Of a stretch of DNA of 64,000 bases, positions 51,017 through 61,343 are shown in pieces (the stretch's first letter is position 1; every line of letters begins with the position of its first letter). The notes beneath the pieces were generated by a model. It saw nothing but the letters and a program-made list of their open reading frames with translations. It made no database searches and was not told where the DNA came from. The DNA comes from Caballeronia zhejiangensis (lineage in GTDB: Bacteria > Pseudomonadota > Gammaproteobacteria > Burkholderiales > Burkholderiaceae), in contig NZ_JFHD01000007.1 of assembly GCF_000698575.1 (NCBI RefSeq), positions 186,001-250,000 on the forward strand, in the 5' to 3' direction. A program made the position numbers and the translations under genes.

Positions 51017-52030
51017 TCAGAAATTGAAGTTGTCGATATTCGCGGCATCGAAGGTCGTCGGCGGGCCGAGAATCACTTCCCCGCTCTTGCCGACCGTGCG
51101 CTTGCCCAGCTTGCCCGCCTCGAACGAATCGCCTTCCTTGCCGGTGATCGTCCCCGATGCGAGATTGGCCGCCGCGAACGCCGCGAGATAACCCAGTTGA
51201 CCCGGATCCCACAACTGGAACGCCTTGACCGTGCCGTTCTTCACGAACGCGCGCATCTGATTCGGCGTGCCGAGGCCCGTCACGACGACCTTGCCCTTCG
51301 CCGGCGAACTGGAGATATAGCGCGCCGCCGCCGCGATCCCGACCGATGTCGGCGCGACGATACCCTTCAGGTTCGGATAAGCCTGCAACAAGCCCTGCGT
51401 CTCGACGAAGGACTTCTGATCGTCGTCGTTGCCGTACGCGATCTTCACGAGCTTCATCTTCGAATATTCGGGCTTCTTCAGTTCCTCCTGCATCCACTTG
51501 ATCCAGGTGTTCTGATTCGTCGCATTGGGCGTCGCCGAGAGAATCGCGAATTCGCCCTCGCCGCCGATCAGCTTCGACAGCAACTGGATCTGTCCGCGCC
51601 CGATCGCTTCCGAATCGGCCTGATTGACGAAGATCTGCCGGCCATCGGGCGCCGTGTCCGAGTCGAAGGTCACGACCTTGATCCCTTGCGACATCGCCTT
51701 CTTGAGATACGGCACGACCGCGTTGGCATCGTTCGCCGCGATCACGATCGCGTTCTGCCGCTGCGTGATGAGCGTGTTGATGTAGCTCACCTGCGACGAC
51801 GCGCCCGCATCCGACGGACCCACGACCTTGCCATCGCCCTTGAGCTCCTTGATCGCGGCCATGCCGCCGTCGTCGGCGATCACTTCGTACGGGTTGTTGA
51901 TCTGCTTCGGCAGGAAAGCGATCTTCAGGCCGCTCTTGATATCGGCGGCGCTCGCCGAAAGCGCCACGGTCGCCGCGAGAAAGGCCGCCGCCAGCGCCGG
52001 CCCGCGCAGGAATCGATGAGGTTTATTCAT
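51017..52030 (-). CDS. rhaS: Rhamnose ABC transporter substrate-binding protein RhaS
   Basis: 337 residues from ATG 52030, preceded by AGGAG. The signal peptide ends near ALSASAAD. The type I periplasmic-binding fold of sugar importers is clear: IAFLPKQINNPYEVIADDG, ANDANAVVPYLKKAMSQGIKVVTFDSD, GIVAPTSVGIAAAARYI and VVVTGLGTPNQM. Sequence and context (mutarotase, lactonase, rhamnose enzymes) point to L-rhamnose. It is the last gene of the operon and is followed by a strong terminator. Confidence 0.9.
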   Translation of the reverse strand: MNKPHRFLRGPALAAAFLAATVALSASAADIKSGLKIAFLPKQINNPYEVIADDGGMAAIKELKGDGKVVGPSDAGASSQVSYINTLITQRQNAIVIAANDANAVVPYLKKAMSQGIKVVTFDSDTAPDGRQIFVNQADSEAIGRGQIQLLSKLIGGEGEFAILSATPNATNQNTWIKWMQEELKKPEYSKMKLVKIAYGNDDDQKSFVETQGLLQAYPNLKGIVAPTSVGIAAAARYISSSPAKGKVVVTGLGTPNQMRAFVKNGTVKAFQLWDPGQLGYLAAFAAANLASGTITGKEGDSFEAGKLGKRTVGKSGEVILGPPTTFDAANIDNFNF

Positions 52031-52082
52031 GTTGGCATGTCTCCTGTCATTGCGCATTGGCTGCGCTGGTTGATTACGACGT

Positions 52083-53087
52083 TCAAAGCGCCTGCGCCAT
52101 CAGACGCTTCTCGCGCGCGGCCCGCCAGCGCGCGACGAGATTCGGGATCAGCACCGACGAAAGCAGCAGCGCGCCCGTCACGATGGTGAGCGTTTCGCTC
52201 GATACGTCCGCGAGTGTCAGCGCATTGCGCAGCACGCCGATGATGACGAGCGACAGCAGCACGCCGATCATCGAGCCGCGTCCGCCGAAGATGCTCACGC
52301 CGCCGAACAGCACCGCCGCGATCACCGAAAGCTCGAAGCCCTCGCCGTTGTCGCCGCGCGCGCTCGTGAAGCGCAGCGTGTAGACGATGCCCGCGAGCGC
52401 CGCCATCACGCCGGACATCATGAAGAGCTTCAGCTTCGTCTTCGCCACATCGATGCCGGAAAATTGCGCGGCCGTCGGATTCGCGCCGATCGCGAAGAGG
52501 CTGCGGCCGAAAGGCGTCGCTTGCAGCAAGACCGTGAAGATGATCGCGCCTGCAATGACGAGGACGAACGGCATCGGCAGGAAGGTGTCGCCGACCGTAT
52601 CGATGCCGAACGCCGTGTACGACGCGGGAAAATCCGCGATCGCCTGATCGCCGAGCAGCACGTACGCAAGGCCGCGAAAAAGCGCGAGCGTGCCGATCGT
52701 CACCGCGAGCGATGGCAGACTGAAGCGCACGATCACGAGGCCGTTGAGCAGGCCAGCAAGCGTGCCGAACGCGAGCACGAGGACGATCACGAGCGGCATC
52801 GGCAAGCCCATGTGCCACAGCACGCCCATCAGCGCGCTCGATGCGCCGAGCACCGACGCCACCGACAAATCGATCTCCGCCGCGACGATGATGAGCGTCA
52901 TTGGCAGCGCGATCAATGCGATCTCGGTGAAGTCGGCGAGCATGTTCGAGATGTTCGCCGTCGACAGGAACAACGGCGACAGCACGCGCCCGGCGACGAG
53001 CGATACGACGAGCACGATCGCGAGCATCGCTTCCCATTGCAGAGAGCGGCGTTTCGTCGTGGACAGAGCGGAATCGGGTTTAGCCAT
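52083..53087 (-). CDS. Rhamnose ABC transporter permease
   Basis: 334 residues, 8-10 membrane helices of the RbsC/AraH type (PF02653). Typical segments are [38 protein letters not shown] and GVSIFGGRGSMIGVLLSLVIIGVLRNALTL. It pairs with the upstream permease as a heterodimer. The ATG at 53087 overlaps the preceding permease stop by 8 nt. It corresponds to RhaQ or RhaP of Rhizobium; which one I cannot fix. Confidence 0.88.
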   Translation of the reverse strand: MAKPDSALSTTKRRSLQWEAMLAIVLVVSLVAGRVLSPLFLSTANISNMLADFTEIALIALPMTLIIVAAEIDLSVASVLGASSALMGVLWHMGLPMPLVIVLVLAFGTLAGLLNGLVIVRFSLPSLAVTIGTLALFRGLAYVLLGDQAIADFPASYTAFGIDTVGDTFLPMPFVLVIAGAIIFTVLLQATPFGRSLFAIGANPTAAQFSGIDVAKTKLKLFMMSGVMAALAGIVYTLRFTSARGDNGEGFELSVIAAVLFGGVSIFGGRGSMIGVLLSLVIIGVLRNALTLADVSSETLTIVTGALLLSSVLIPNLVARWRAAREKRLMAQAL

Positions 53088-54123
53088 GATCGCGTTTCCT
53101 CATCATGCGGCGCGCGACGGAACGCGCGAGCAAGGTATCGAGCGCGATCGCCGCGACGATCAACGCGCCTTGAATCGCCTGCTGCCAGAACGGCGACACG
53201 CGCAGCACCACCAGTGCGATGTTGATGACGCCGAGCACGAGCGCACCGAGCGTCGCGCCGGCGATGGTCCCGACGCCACCCGTGATCGCGACGCTGCCCA
53301 CGACCGCCGCGGCGACGACTTGCAGTTCGATGCCCTTCGCCGTGCTGGCATCGACGGTGCCGAAACGCGCGAGCCACAGCACGCCCGCGAGCCCCGCGAT
53401 CGCGCCGGAAAGCAGGAAGCCGATCATCACGCGGCGATCCACGCGTATGCCCGCAAGACGCGCGGCCTCGGGATTCGAGCCGATCGCATAATGCTCGCGC
53501 CCGCCGCGATACTGCTTCAGATACACCGACAGCGCGATCAGCACGACGAGCGCGATCAGCACGAGATTCGGCACGCCGATAAGCGAGCCCGTCGCGATGG
53601 ACGCGAATGCGTCGGGCAGGCTCGTCGCGTTGATCTGGCCGCCGTGGACCCACGCGTAATCCGCGCCGCGCACGATATAGAGCGTCGAGAGCGTCGCGAC
53701 GAGCGACGGCACGCGCCCGAACGTGACGAGCGCGCCGTTCACCGCGCCGATCACGAAGCCGATGCCGATGCCCGCGAACATCGCCACGATCACCGGCATG
53801 TGCGGGAACATGACGAAGAGGCTGCCGACGCCATACGCGCTCACGCCGACGACCGACGCCACCGACAGATCGATATGCCGCATCAGCATCACGATCGTCA
53901 TGCCCGCCGTCAGCAGGCCGATGATCGACACGTTGAGCAGCACGTCGCGCAGGTTCTGCAGGTTCAGGAAATCGGGCTTCACCGCGGCGGTCGCGCCGAT
54001 CAGCACGAGCAGCACGATGAAGAGCGTCAGCTCGCGGCTCTTCGCGATCGTGACCGCGAGGCTTTCGCGCTTCGTATCGGCGGCGTGCATCGCGGGGAGT
54101 GAAGATGTATGTCGAGTCATCAT
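53080..54123 (-). CDS. Rhamnose ABC transporter permease
   Basis: 347 residues with the same RbsC-type fold: [43 protein letters not shown] and [31 protein letters not shown]. The ATG at 54123 overlaps the ATPase stop (ATGA), so it is coupled to the ATPase. The N-terminal cytoplasmic tail of about 30 residues is longer than in its partner. The two permeases share the fold but are clearly different proteins, as in RhaP/RhaQ systems. Confidence 0.88.
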   Translation of the reverse strand: MMTRHTSSLPAMHAADTKRESLAVTIAKSRELTLFIVLLVLIGATAAVKPDFLNLQNLRDVLLNVSIIGLLTAGMTIVMLMRHIDLSVASVVGVSAYGVGSLFVMFPHMPVIVAMFAGIGIGFVIGAVNGALVTFGRVPSLVATLSTLYIVRGADYAWVHGGQINATSLPDAFASIATGSLIGVPNLVLIALVVLIALSVYLKQYRGGREHYAIGSNPEAARLAGIRVDRRVMIGFLLSGAIAGLAGVLWLARFGTVDASTAKGIELQVVAAAVVGSVAITGGVGTIAGATLGALVLGVINIALVVLRVSPFWQQAIQGALIVAAIALDTLLARSVARRMMRKRDHG

Positions 54124-55634
54124 GCTGCGTGCCCCAAAACGGCAGGCGATGCGCCCAGCGCAGCGCTCATTACGCGTTCTTCGTTCGCCTCGGCGCGCGC
54201 GATATCGGCGCTGATGCGGCCTTCGTGCATCACGAGCACGCGATCGGCCATGCCGAGCACTTCGGGCAGCTCGCTGGAAATCATCAGCACGGCCATGCCT
54301 TCTCTGACGAGTTCGGCGAGCGTGCGATACACCTCCGCTTTCGCGCCCACGTCGATGCCACGCGTCGGTTCGTCGATGATGAGCACCTTCGGATTCGTCG
54401 CGAGCCATTTGCCGAGCACGACCTTCTGCTGATTGCCGCCCGACAGCGTGCCGACGGGCGCATCGAGATCGCTGGCCTTCAGACGCAGGCGCTTGCCCCA
54501 GTCGGCGGCGAGCGTCGATTCGCTTCTCGCCGTGATGAGCCCGTGGCGCATCAATCGGCCGAGCACCGTCAGCGATGCGTTGCGCGCAATGCTCAACTCC
54601 AGCGCGAGCCCTTGCGCGCGACGATCTTCCGGCACCAGCGCGAGCCCGGCGCGCACCGCCGCCGCCGGATGCCCAAGCGCGAGCTTCTTGCCGGCGATCT
54701 TCACCTCGCCGCCATCGACCGGATCGATGCCGAAGATCGCGCGCGCCACTTCGCTTCGTCCCGCGCCGACGAGTCCCGCGAGCGCGACGATCTCGCCCGC
54801 GCGCACATCGAAGGACACGTTCTTGAACACGCCTTCGCGCGTGAGATTGCGCACCGAAAGACGCACGTCGCCGGGCGCGACATCGGCTTTCGGATAGAAC
54901 GTGTCGAGATCGCGGCCGACCATTTTGCTCACGATCGCATCGATGTTCATGTTCTCGGTGAGCGCGTCGTGGACCTTCATGCCGTCGCGCATGATCGTCA
55001 TGCGCTGCGTCAGCGCGAACACTTCATCGAGACGATGCGTGATGAAGAGAATCGCGGCATCGCGCTCGCGCAACGCACGCACGATCGCGAAGAGCCGCTC
55101 GACTTCGGGCAGCGAAAGCGCGGCCGTCGGCTCGTCCATGATGAGCACGTTCGCGTCGAGCGACAGCGCCTTCGCGATTTCCACGACTTGCTGATCCGCG
55201 ATCGACAATCCGCGCACGAGCCGTTGCGCGCGCAGATTCACGCCGAGCGACGCGAGCAACGCATCGACTTCGCGATGCATCTCGTCGTAGCGAATGCGCC
55301 CGAAGCGATCGCGCGGCTGGCGGCCCATGTAAATGTTCTCGGCGATGGAAAGATCGGCGAAAAGCGTCGGCTCCTGATAGATCACGGCGATGCCCGCATC
55401 GCGCGCTTGCGCCGGATTCGCGAAGCGGCGCGCCTCGCCTTCGACGAGCAACTCACCCGCATCCGGCTGATAGACGCCCGCGAGCAACTTCACGAGCGTC
55501 GATTTGCCCGCGCCGTTTTCGCCGAGCAGCGCGTGCACTTCGCCGGGAAAGAGTTGCAGGCTGCCGTCGCCGAGCGCGCGCACGCGGCCGAACGATTTGC
55601 TGGCGTGTCTCAGTTCAAGACGTGGCGTCGTCAT
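54120..55634 (-). CDS. rhaT: Rhamnose ABC transporter ATPase RhaT
   Basis: 504 residues with two ABC domains in tandem, as in sugar importers. The first has Walker A GENGAGKS, signature [15 protein letters not shown] and Walker [12 protein letters not shown]. The second has GLVGAGRSE (degenerate Walker A, usual for the family), [15 protein letters not shown] and [23 protein letters not shown] precedes the ATG at 55634. It powers rhamnose uptake with the two permeases and RhaS. Confidence 0.92.
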   Translation of the reverse strand: MTTPRLELRHASKSFGRVRALGDGSLQLFPGEVHALLGENGAGKSTLVKLLAGVYQPDAGELLVEGEARRFANPAQARDAGIAVIYQEPTLFADLSIAENIYMGRQPRDRFGRIRYDEMHREVDALLASLGVNLRAQRLVRGLSIADQQVVEIAKALSLDANVLIMDEPTAALSLPEVERLFAIVRALRERDAAILFITHRLDEVFALTQRMTIMRDGMKVHDALTENMNIDAIVSKMVGRDLDTFYPKADVAPGDVRLSVRNLTREGVFKNVSFDVRAGEIVALAGLVGAGRSEVARAIFGIDPVDGGEVKIAGKKLALGHPAAAVRAGLALVPEDRRAQGLALELSIARNASLTVLGRLMRHGLITARSESTLAADWGKRLRLKASDLDAPVGTLSGGNQQKVVLGKWLATNPKVLIIDEPTRGIDVGAKAEVYRTLAELVREGMAVLMISSELPEVLGMADRVLVMHEGRISADIARAEANEERVMSAALGASPAVLGHAA

Positions 55635-55644
55635 GTCGTTTTCC

Positions 55645-56529
55645 TCAGATGCGGTAGATGCGTTCCGCGTTGCGCACGAAGAGCGCTGCTTTCTCGCTGT
55701 CGCTCGCGTCGGCGACGATGCGCGCATACGCGTTCCACAACGCCGTGTACGTGCCGAACAGCCGATCCACCGGAAAGTTCGATGCGAACATCGCGCGCTC
55801 GACGCCGAACGCATCGATCGTCTCGTGCACGTAAGGACGCAGGCTTTCGATAGTCCAGCCGTGATCGAACATCGCAAAGCCGCTCAGCTTCACCGCGACG
55901 TTCGGGCAAGCGGCCAGCAAGCGCATGCCGTCGCGCCACGCGCGATAACCTTGCGTCGATGCGCGATCCACGAACATGCCCGCATGATTGACGATGAATT
56001 GCGTATCCGCATGCTCGCGCGCGAGTTGCGCCGCCTCTTCCATCTGCGATGGATAAAGCTGCAGATCGAACGACATGCCGAAGCGCTTGAGCAAGCCGAA
56101 GTGCCTGCGCCATTGCGGCTCGCGCATGTAATGACGCCCGACGTAGTCGTAGAGCTTGCTGTCATGCACGTTGAGAATCTGGCGGATGCCGCGCGTATTG
56201 GCGAACGCCGCATGCGCTTCGAGCACTTGCTGCGCGTTATCCGCCGACAGATCCGCGCCCGCGACGATGCCGTTCGGCATGCCTTCGATATCCGCGATCG
56301 ATTGAAGCCAGCGCGTTTCCTCGACGGGATCGGCGGGATCGTGATTTGCATCGACGTGCACGAGCTTCAGCACTTCGATGTCTTCGGCATCGCGCAGCAG
56401 ATCGGTGAGCAGATAGTCGTGCTGCAAGTCGCGCGCATCGCCGACGAACGACGTCTGCGGATTCGCAAGCCACGGGTAATGATGCGTCTTCAAGTCCCAC
56501 AAATGAATGTGCGGATCGACGACCTGCAT
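55645..56529 (-). CDS. Amidohydrolase, probable L-rhamnono-1,4-lactonase
   Basis: 294 residues of the metal-dependent TIM-barrel amidohydrolase group. It opens with the metal motif DPHIHLWD, then [28 protein letters not shown] and [11 protein letters not shown] (family Asp). In rhamnose clusters this member hydrolyses L-rhamnono-1,4-lactone to rhamnonate, the second step of the dehydrogenase pathway. It lies between rhaM and rhaT with small gaps (31 and 10 bp), inside the import operon. Confidence 0.85.
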   Translation of the reverse strand: MQVVDPHIHLWDLKTHHYPWLANPQTSFVGDARDLQHDYLLTDLLRDAEDIEVLKLVHVDANHDPADPVEETRWLQSIADIEGMPNGIVAGADLSADNAQQVLEAHAAFANTRGIRQILNVHDSKLYDYVGRHYMREPQWRRHFGLLKRFGMSFDLQLYPSQMEEAAQLAREHADTQFIVNHAGMFVDRASTQGYRAWRDGMRLLAACPNVAVKLSGFAMFDHGWTIESLRPYVHETIDAFGVERAMFASNFPVDRLFGTYTALWNAYARIVADASDSEKAALFVRNAERIYRI

Positions 56530-56560
56530 GATGGCGTTCCTCGCGAAAGAGGCGAACGTT

Positions 56561-56875
56561 TCAGGGAAGATGAAAGACCGGCACGAGCGGCGTCGTCACG
56601 GGCGAATTGTCCGCGTGCGTGTCCATCAACTCGGCCATGAGGTTCCACCACTTGCGCATGATGGGCAGCGTCGGCAACGCATCGGTCGTGTGCGTGTCGG
56701 TGCGCTGATAAATGCCGAAGAGATGCCCGTTCGAGTCGTCCAGAAAGATCCGGTAATCGCGGATTCCGGCGGCGCGCAACGCATCGGCCAGTTCCGGCCA
56801 TATCTCGCGATGACGCTTCTCGTATTCGTCGCGCATGCCCGGCTTGAGGGTCATGCGAAATGCCACTGTCTCCAT
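56561..56875 (-). CDS. rhaM: L-rhamnose mutarotase
   Basis: 104 residues from ATG 56875. The RhaM/YiiL family pattern is clear: AFRMTLKPGMRDEYEKRHREIWPEL with the catalytic His in KRHREIW, YRIFLDDSNGHLFGIYQ with the Tyr, and the C-terminal MRKWWNLMAELMDT. It interconverts alpha and beta L-rhamnose. It is the first gene of the leftward import operon, divergent from the LysR regulator. Confidence 0.95.
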   Translation of the reverse strand: METVAFRMTLKPGMRDEYEKRHREIWPELADALRAAGIRDYRIFLDDSNGHLFGIYQRTDTHTTDALPTLPIMRKWWNLMAELMDTHADNSPVTTPLVPVFHLP

Positions 56876-56911
56876 GGCGGACCGCCTTTTTATGTTTGGT
56901 GAATCCCTGTG

Positions 56912-56940
56912 TTCGGGACTCGTTGTGCTGCGACTATAAT
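56912..56940 (+). promoter_or_regulatory. Promoter of the rhamnose LysR gene
   Basis: A perfect -10 TATAAT at 56935-56940 with a weak -35 TTCGGG at 56912-56917 and 17-bp spacing, directed right toward the LysR gene at 57039. It lies in the rhaM/LysR divergent region, so LysR binding here would affect both directions. Confidence 0.5.
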
Positions 56941-56959
56941 TCGCCGACCGATAACACGA

Positions 56960-56978
56960 CAATCCGATTGCAGGATTG
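56960..56978. promoter_or_regulatory. Inverted repeat, candidate LysR box
   Basis: CAATCC (56960-56965) and GGATTG (56973-56978) form perfect 6-bp arms separated by 7 bp, close to the T-N11-A form of LysR sites. The repeat is 20 bp downstream of the TATAAT box, where autorepression by the LysR product is plausible. Confidence 0.4.
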
Positions 56979-57038
56979 GCCGATCGCAAAAACGTATCGC
57001 TGCGCCGTATCATCGCGCGGTTCCGAGCGGACTGTCGA

Positions 57039-58007
57039 ATGAACCAGAACGTGTCCCAAAGTGTGTCGTCCAGCCTTTCACCGATCGCGCTCGTCAATCG
57101 GCTGAAGTTCAAGCATCTCGCCCTTCTCGTCGCGCTCGACGACGCGCGCAATCTGCATCAGGCCGCCGACGCGATCAACGTCGCGCAGCCGAGCGCGAGC
57201 CGTATGCTCGCCGACATCGAGGAAGCATTCGGCTTTCTGCTCTTCGAGCGCAATGCACGCGGCATGCAGCCGACGCCGCTCGGCACCGCCGCGCTCGCTT
57301 ACGCGCGCCGCTCGCTCGCGGACCTGACGCGCTTCGCCGACGATCTCGACGCCAAGCGCCGCGGCGGTCACGGTCAACTGACGGTCGGCGCGATCATGGG
57401 CGCAGCGCCCGACGTGCTCGCGATGGCCGTCACCGAATTGAAATCCGAACGTCCGCTACTGAACGTGCGCATTCTCGGCGAGACGAGCGATCAGGTCGTG
57501 CAATTGCTGCATCGCCGCGAAGTCGACCTCGCGCTCGGACGCCTCACCACGCCGTTGCAGCACAACGATTTCGACTTCGAGCCGCTCGCGCGCGAAGCGA
57601 TGCGGCTTGTCGTGCGCGCGGGGCATCCGTTGGCGGACAAGGCTTCGCTCGAGCTGCAAACGCTCGTCGGCTGGCCCTGGATTCTGCAACCGATCACGAG
57701 TCCCGCGCGCGGCCTCTTCGAAGACGAACTCGCGCGCGCCGGGCTGACGACGCCCGCCGATATCGTCGAATGCGCGTCGATCTTCGCGACGCTGCAACTG
57801 CTGCAAAACAGCGAAGCCGTCGCGATGCTGCCGGAATCAGTCGTGCGCGACTATCTGCGCGCGCAATTGCTGATCGAACTGCCGATCGAAATCGGCAAGA
57901 GCCTGTCCGGATTCGGCTTGTTGCGGCGCAAGTTCGAAACCTTGAGCGAACCGGCCGAGTACTTCATCGCGTTGTTGCGCAAGTACTCGGCGTCGTCGCG
58001 TCACTGA
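57039..58007 (+). CDS. LysR family regulator of rhamnose genes
   Basis: 322 residues from ATG 57039; in-frame starts further upstream are less likely. Helix-turn-helix: RLKFKHLALLVALDDARNLHQAADAINVAQPSASRMLADIEEAFG. The effector domain follows with GQLTVGAIMGAAPDVL and a ligand cleft. It lies between the import operon and the catabolic operon and is divergent from rhaM, so it probably activates both in response to rhamnose or rhamnonate (inference). Its 3' end overlaps the convergent dehydrogenase gene by 7 nt. Confidence 0.85.
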   Translation: MNQNVSQSVSSSLSPIALVNRLKFKHLALLVALDDARNLHQAADAINVAQPSASRMLADIEEAFGFLLFERNARGMQPTPLGTAALAYARRSLADLTRFADDLDAKRRGGHGQLTVGAIMGAAPDVLAMAVTELKSERPLLNVRILGETSDQVVQLLHRREVDLALGRLTTPLQHNDFDFEPLAREAMRLVVRAGHPLADKASLELQTLVGWPWILQPITSPARGLFEDELARAGLTTPADIVECASIFATLQLLQNSEAVAMLPESVVRDYLRAQLLIELPIEIGKSLSGFGLLRRKFETLSEPAEYFIALLRKYSASSRH

Positions 58008-58783
58008 AGGTTCACGAACAGCCCGCCATCGACGAGCAAGGACGCGCCCGTCACATAGCGCGCCCGATCCGAAGCCAGAAACACGACGCACTGCGCGACA
58101 TCGTCCGGTGCGCCGAGACGTCCGAGCGGGATGCGTTTTTCCATGTAGGCGCGCTTGTCCTCGTTGGAGAGATCGTCGGCGTTGAGGTCCGTCGCGATCG
58201 TGCCGGGCATCACCGAATTGCAGCGGATGCCGTACGGTCCCAACGCGATCGCGCAGGATTGCATCAGCGAATGCACGCCCGCCTTGGTCGGCGTGTAATG
58301 CGTCTGCATGCCGCCGCCGACGAGCGCGCTGATCGAACTCGTCGCGACGATCGCACCGCCCGTGCCCTGCGCTTTCATCTGGTTCGCGGCGGCCTGCGTG
58401 ACGTAGAACGCGCCGTTCAGATTCACGGCGACCGTGGTTTCATAGACAGAAGCCGGCATGTCGAGGAACGCGTGAAACGGACAGATGCCCGCGTTGCTCG
58501 ACAGCACATCGACGCGCCCGAACGCTTCCACCGTGCGCCGGATCAGTTCGATGCCGGTTTCGCGCTCGGCGACGTTGCCTTCGACCGCGATCGCGCGCCG
58601 CCCGAGCGCCTCGATCTCGCCGACGATCGATTCCACCGCCGACGCCTTCCCGTAAGACGTGTCGTTGTCGCGCCAGTAGTTGATCGCGACGTCCGCGCCT
58701 TCGCGCGCGCTCGCGAGCGCGATCGCACGGCCGATGCCGCGCGAGCCGCCCGTCACTACGACGACCTTGTTCTCCAGCAACAT
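58001..58783 (-). CDS. SDR, probable L-rhamnose 1-dehydrogenase
   Basis: 260 residues. TGGSRGIGRAIALA is the cofactor motif, SSNAGICPFHAF carries the NAG motif, Ser lies in ATSSISALVGGG, the catalytic Tyr/Lys pair in THYTPTKAG, and the tail is GASLLVDGGLFVNLQ. NADP preference is suggested by the acidic-residue-poor loop after strand 2 (INYWRDND). It matches the bacterial L-rhamnose dehydrogenases that make rhamnono-1,4-lactone. GAGGGG precedes the ATG, and rhmD ends 10 bp upstream. Confidence 0.86.
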   Translation of the reverse strand: MLLENKVVVVTGGSRGIGRAIALASAREGADVAINYWRDNDTSYGKASAVESIVGEIEALGRRAIAVEGNVAERETGIELIRRTVEAFGRVDVLSSNAGICPFHAFLDMPASVYETTVAVNLNGAFYVTQAAANQMKAQGTGGAIVATSSISALVGGGMQTHYTPTKAGVHSLMQSCAIALGPYGIRCNSVMPGTIATDLNADDLSNEDKRAYMEKRIPLGRLGAPDDVAQCVVFLASDRARYVTGASLLVDGGLFVNLQ

Positions 58784-58793
58784 GCGATGCCCC

Positions 58794-59972
58794 TCAGTGT
58801 GTGTAAGGCCGCGTCAACGCGCATTCCGGATTCAGCCGCACGCCGAAGCCCGGCGTCTCCGGCACCTTCATGCGGCCGTTGACCGGCACGGGTTCGTCGA
58901 GCAGCAAGGGCGTGAACATCGGCACGACCTGATCGGCCTTGGGCGCCATCATCAGAAACTCGGCGAACGGCGAGTTATGGCGCGTCACGACGAAGTGATA
59001 GCTGTACACCGACGAACCGTGCGGCACGACGAGCACGTTGTGCGCGTCCGCGAGCGCCGAAATCTTGATGAGCTCCGTGATGCCGCCGCACCAGCCGACA
59101 TCCGGCTGCACGAGATCCGCGCAACCCATTTCGAACAGCATGCGAAAGCCCCAGCGCGTCGCTTCGTGCTCGCCGGTCGTCACCATCATGCCGCCCGGCA
59201 CGGAACGGCGCAGTTCGGCATAGCCCCAGTAGTCGTCGGGCGGCAGCGCTTCTTCGATCCACTTCAGGCCGTGCTCGCGCGCCGCGTTCGCGAGGCGCTT
59301 CGCGTAGTTGAGATCGAGGCTCATCCAGCAATCGAACATCAGCCAGAAATCGTCGCCGACTTTCGCGCGCATGTCCGCGAGCTTCGCGATGTTCTTGTGC
59401 AGCCCTTCCTCGCCTTCCGCCGGGCCGTGCTGCAAGGGCATCTTGCCGCCGATGAAACCCATCTCCTTCGCGAGATCCGGACGCGCGCCGGTCGCATAGA
59501 ACTGCAGCTCGTCGCGCACCGGTCCGCCGAGCAGATGGAACACCGGCTCACGGCGCACCTTCGCGAGCAAATCCCACAGCGCGAGATCGACGCCCGAAAT
59601 CGCGTTGAGCACGATGCCCTTGCGCCCGTAATACAGCGTCGCGTTGTACATCTGATCCCACATCTTTTCGATGTCGGTCACGCGCTGGCCTTCGAGAAAG
59701 CGCGCCAGATGCTTCTCGACGATGAACGCGCCGATCTCGCCACCCGTCGTCACCGCGAAGCCGACGGTGCCGTCACTCGCTTCGATCTCGACGACGAGCG
59801 AGCCGAGCACGTTCAGCCCGAACGACTGGCGGCTCGCGCGATATTCGGGATAGCGGGCCATCGGCGTGGCGATGTGATCGTCGATCCAGTGATCGGCGCC
59901 CTGATCGTGGTAATCGGCGCCGCCGCCGCGAACGGTGAAAGCGCGTACTTGCTTGATCGTCGGCATGGACAT
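58794..59972 (-). CDS. rhmD: L-rhamnonate dehydratase
   Basis: 392 residues of the enolase superfamily, from ATG 59972 with GGAGACG upstream. The rhamnonate dehydratase pattern is clear: [36 protein letters not shown] (metal Asp), [17 protein letters not shown] (metal Glu), [19 protein letters not shown] and the base His in [16 protein letters not shown]. It removes water from rhamnonate to give 2-keto-3-deoxy-L-rhamnonate. It sits between the MFS and rhamnose dehydrogenase genes in the catabolic operon. Confidence 0.94.
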   Translation of the reverse strand: MSMPTIKQVRAFTVRGGGADYHDQGADHWIDDHIATPMARYPEYRASRQSFGLNVLGSLVVEIEASDGTVGFAVTTGGEIGAFIVEKHLARFLEGQRVTDIEKMWDQMYNATLYYGRKGIVLNAISGVDLALWDLLAKVRREPVFHLLGGPVRDELQFYATGARPDLAKEMGFIGGKMPLQHGPAEGEEGLHKNIAKLADMRAKVGDDFWLMFDCWMSLDLNYAKRLANAAREHGLKWIEEALPPDDYWGYAELRRSVPGGMMVTTGEHEATRWGFRMLFEMGCADLVQPDVGWCGGITELIKISALADAHNVLVVPHGSSVYSYHFVVTRHNSPFAEFLMMAPKADQVVPMFTPLLLDEPVPVNGRMKVPETPGFGVRLNPECALTRPYTH

Positions 59973-60001
59973 GTGTTCGTCTCCTTCTCTGTTCTTTCTG
60001 T

Positions 60002-61321
60002 TCAGGATGCGCTGGCGGTTTCGCCGCGCGTAATCGAATGACGTTCGGGCACGCGCACCAGCACGACGATGACAAGCGCCGCGAGCACGCTCGCGCCCGC
60101 CAGCACCATCAGCCCCGCGCTCGCCGAATGGAACGCGGCTTCGGCGGCGGTGCGGGCCATCGGCGCGAAGAAGCCGCCGAGTCCGCCCAGCGAATTGATG
60201 AGCGCGATGCCCGCCGCGGCGGCCGCGCCCGTGAGATAACGCGTCGGAAAGGTCCAGAAGAGCGGTTGCGCGGCGATGAAGCCGCTCGCCGCGCAGCACA
60301 GCGCGATCAGCGACACGACCGGCGATCCCGCGATGCCCGACACGGCGATCGCGACGCCCGACATCGCGAGCAGCGCGACCGCGCACACGCGATGCCGGCC
60401 GGTGCGATCGGCGTAGCGCGGCACGATCCACGTCACGATCACGGCGGCCATCCACGGCAGCGCCGTCACCAGTCCCACGCGAAATCCGACTTTCGTGCCG
60501 AGCAGCGCCGACACCTGTTGCGGCAGATAGAACACGACGCCGTACACCGCCGCCTGAATCAGGAAGTACACGCAACAGAGCACGAGCACGCGCGGATCGA
60601 CGAGCGACGCGAGCACACTGCGCGGTCCGTGCGACGACGCCGCGCGCGCATCGTCGTCGAGGCGGCTGGCGAGCAGCGCGCGCTGATCGGGCGTAAGCCA
60701 GCGGGCTTTCGCGGGATCGTCGTCGAGATACCAGAACGCCCACACGCCGACGATCGACGCGAGCAGTCCTTCGACCAGAAAGAGCCATTGCCACCCTTTC
60801 AGGCCGAACGCGCCGTGCAGATCGAGCAGCAGACCGGACAGCGGCGCGCCGAAGATGAACGCGAGCGGCGCGCCGAAATAGAACACGCCGAGCGCACGCG
60901 CGCGCGACGATTGCGGAAACCAGCGCGTGAGGTAATAGACGATGCCGGGAAAGAAGCCCGCCTCCGCCACGCCGAGCAGGAAGCGCAGGGTATAGAACGT
61001 CGTGGCGTTATGCGCGAAGGCCATCGCCGCGGAGACGAGGCCCCACGTCACCATGATTCGGCACATCCACAGCTTTGCGCCGACGCGATGCAACAGCAGA
61101 TTGCTCGGCACTTCGAAAATCGCATAGCCGACGAAAAACACGCCCGCGCCGAAGGCGAACGCGGCGTTCGTGAGGCCGGTGTCCTGCTGCAGCGCCTTTT
61201 GAGCAAAGCCGATATTCGCGCGGTCCAGAAACGCGAGCACGTACATGAGCAGCAGAAACGGCAGCAGCCGGCGCATGACACGCGACGTGACCGCGCCTTC
61301 CGCCTGTGCGGAATGGTTCAT
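60002..61321 (-). CDS. MFS transporter of the rhamnose catabolic operon
   Basis: 439 residues, 12 membrane helices, anion:cation symporter branch ([41 protein letters not shown]). With the dehydratase beside it, uptake of rhamnonate or a related sugar acid is likely. GGGAG precedes the ATG at 61321. The gene lies in one operon with the ketodeoxyrhamnonate dehydrogenase (22 bp upstream) and rhmD (29 bp downstream). Confidence 0.87.
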   Translation of the reverse strand: MNHSAQAEGAVTSRVMRRLLPFLLLMYVLAFLDRANIGFAQKALQQDTGLTNAAFAFGAGVFFVGYAIFEVPSNLLLHRVGAKLWMCRIMVTWGLVSAAMAFAHNATTFYTLRFLLGVAEAGFFPGIVYYLTRWFPQSSRARALGVFYFGAPLAFIFGAPLSGLLLDLHGAFGLKGWQWLFLVEGLLASIVGVWAFWYLDDDPAKARWLTPDQRALLASRLDDDARAASSHGPRSVLASLVDPRVLVLCCVYFLIQAAVYGVVFYLPQQVSALLGTKVGFRVGLVTALPWMAAVIVTWIVPRYADRTGRHRVCAVALLAMSGVAIAVSGIAGSPVVSLIALCCAASGFIAAQPLFWTFPTRYLTGAAAAAGIALINSLGGLGGFFAPMARTAAEAAFHSASAGLMVLAGASVLAALVIVVLVRVPERHSITRGETASAS

Positions 61322-61343
61322 GTGAGTCTCCCGATGATGCGTT

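Noticed and set aside
59973-60794. Upstream extension of rhmD into the MFS gene
   Set aside because: The RhmD family starts at the ATG at 59972 with a ribosome site; the extension is an off-frame reading of the transporter gene.
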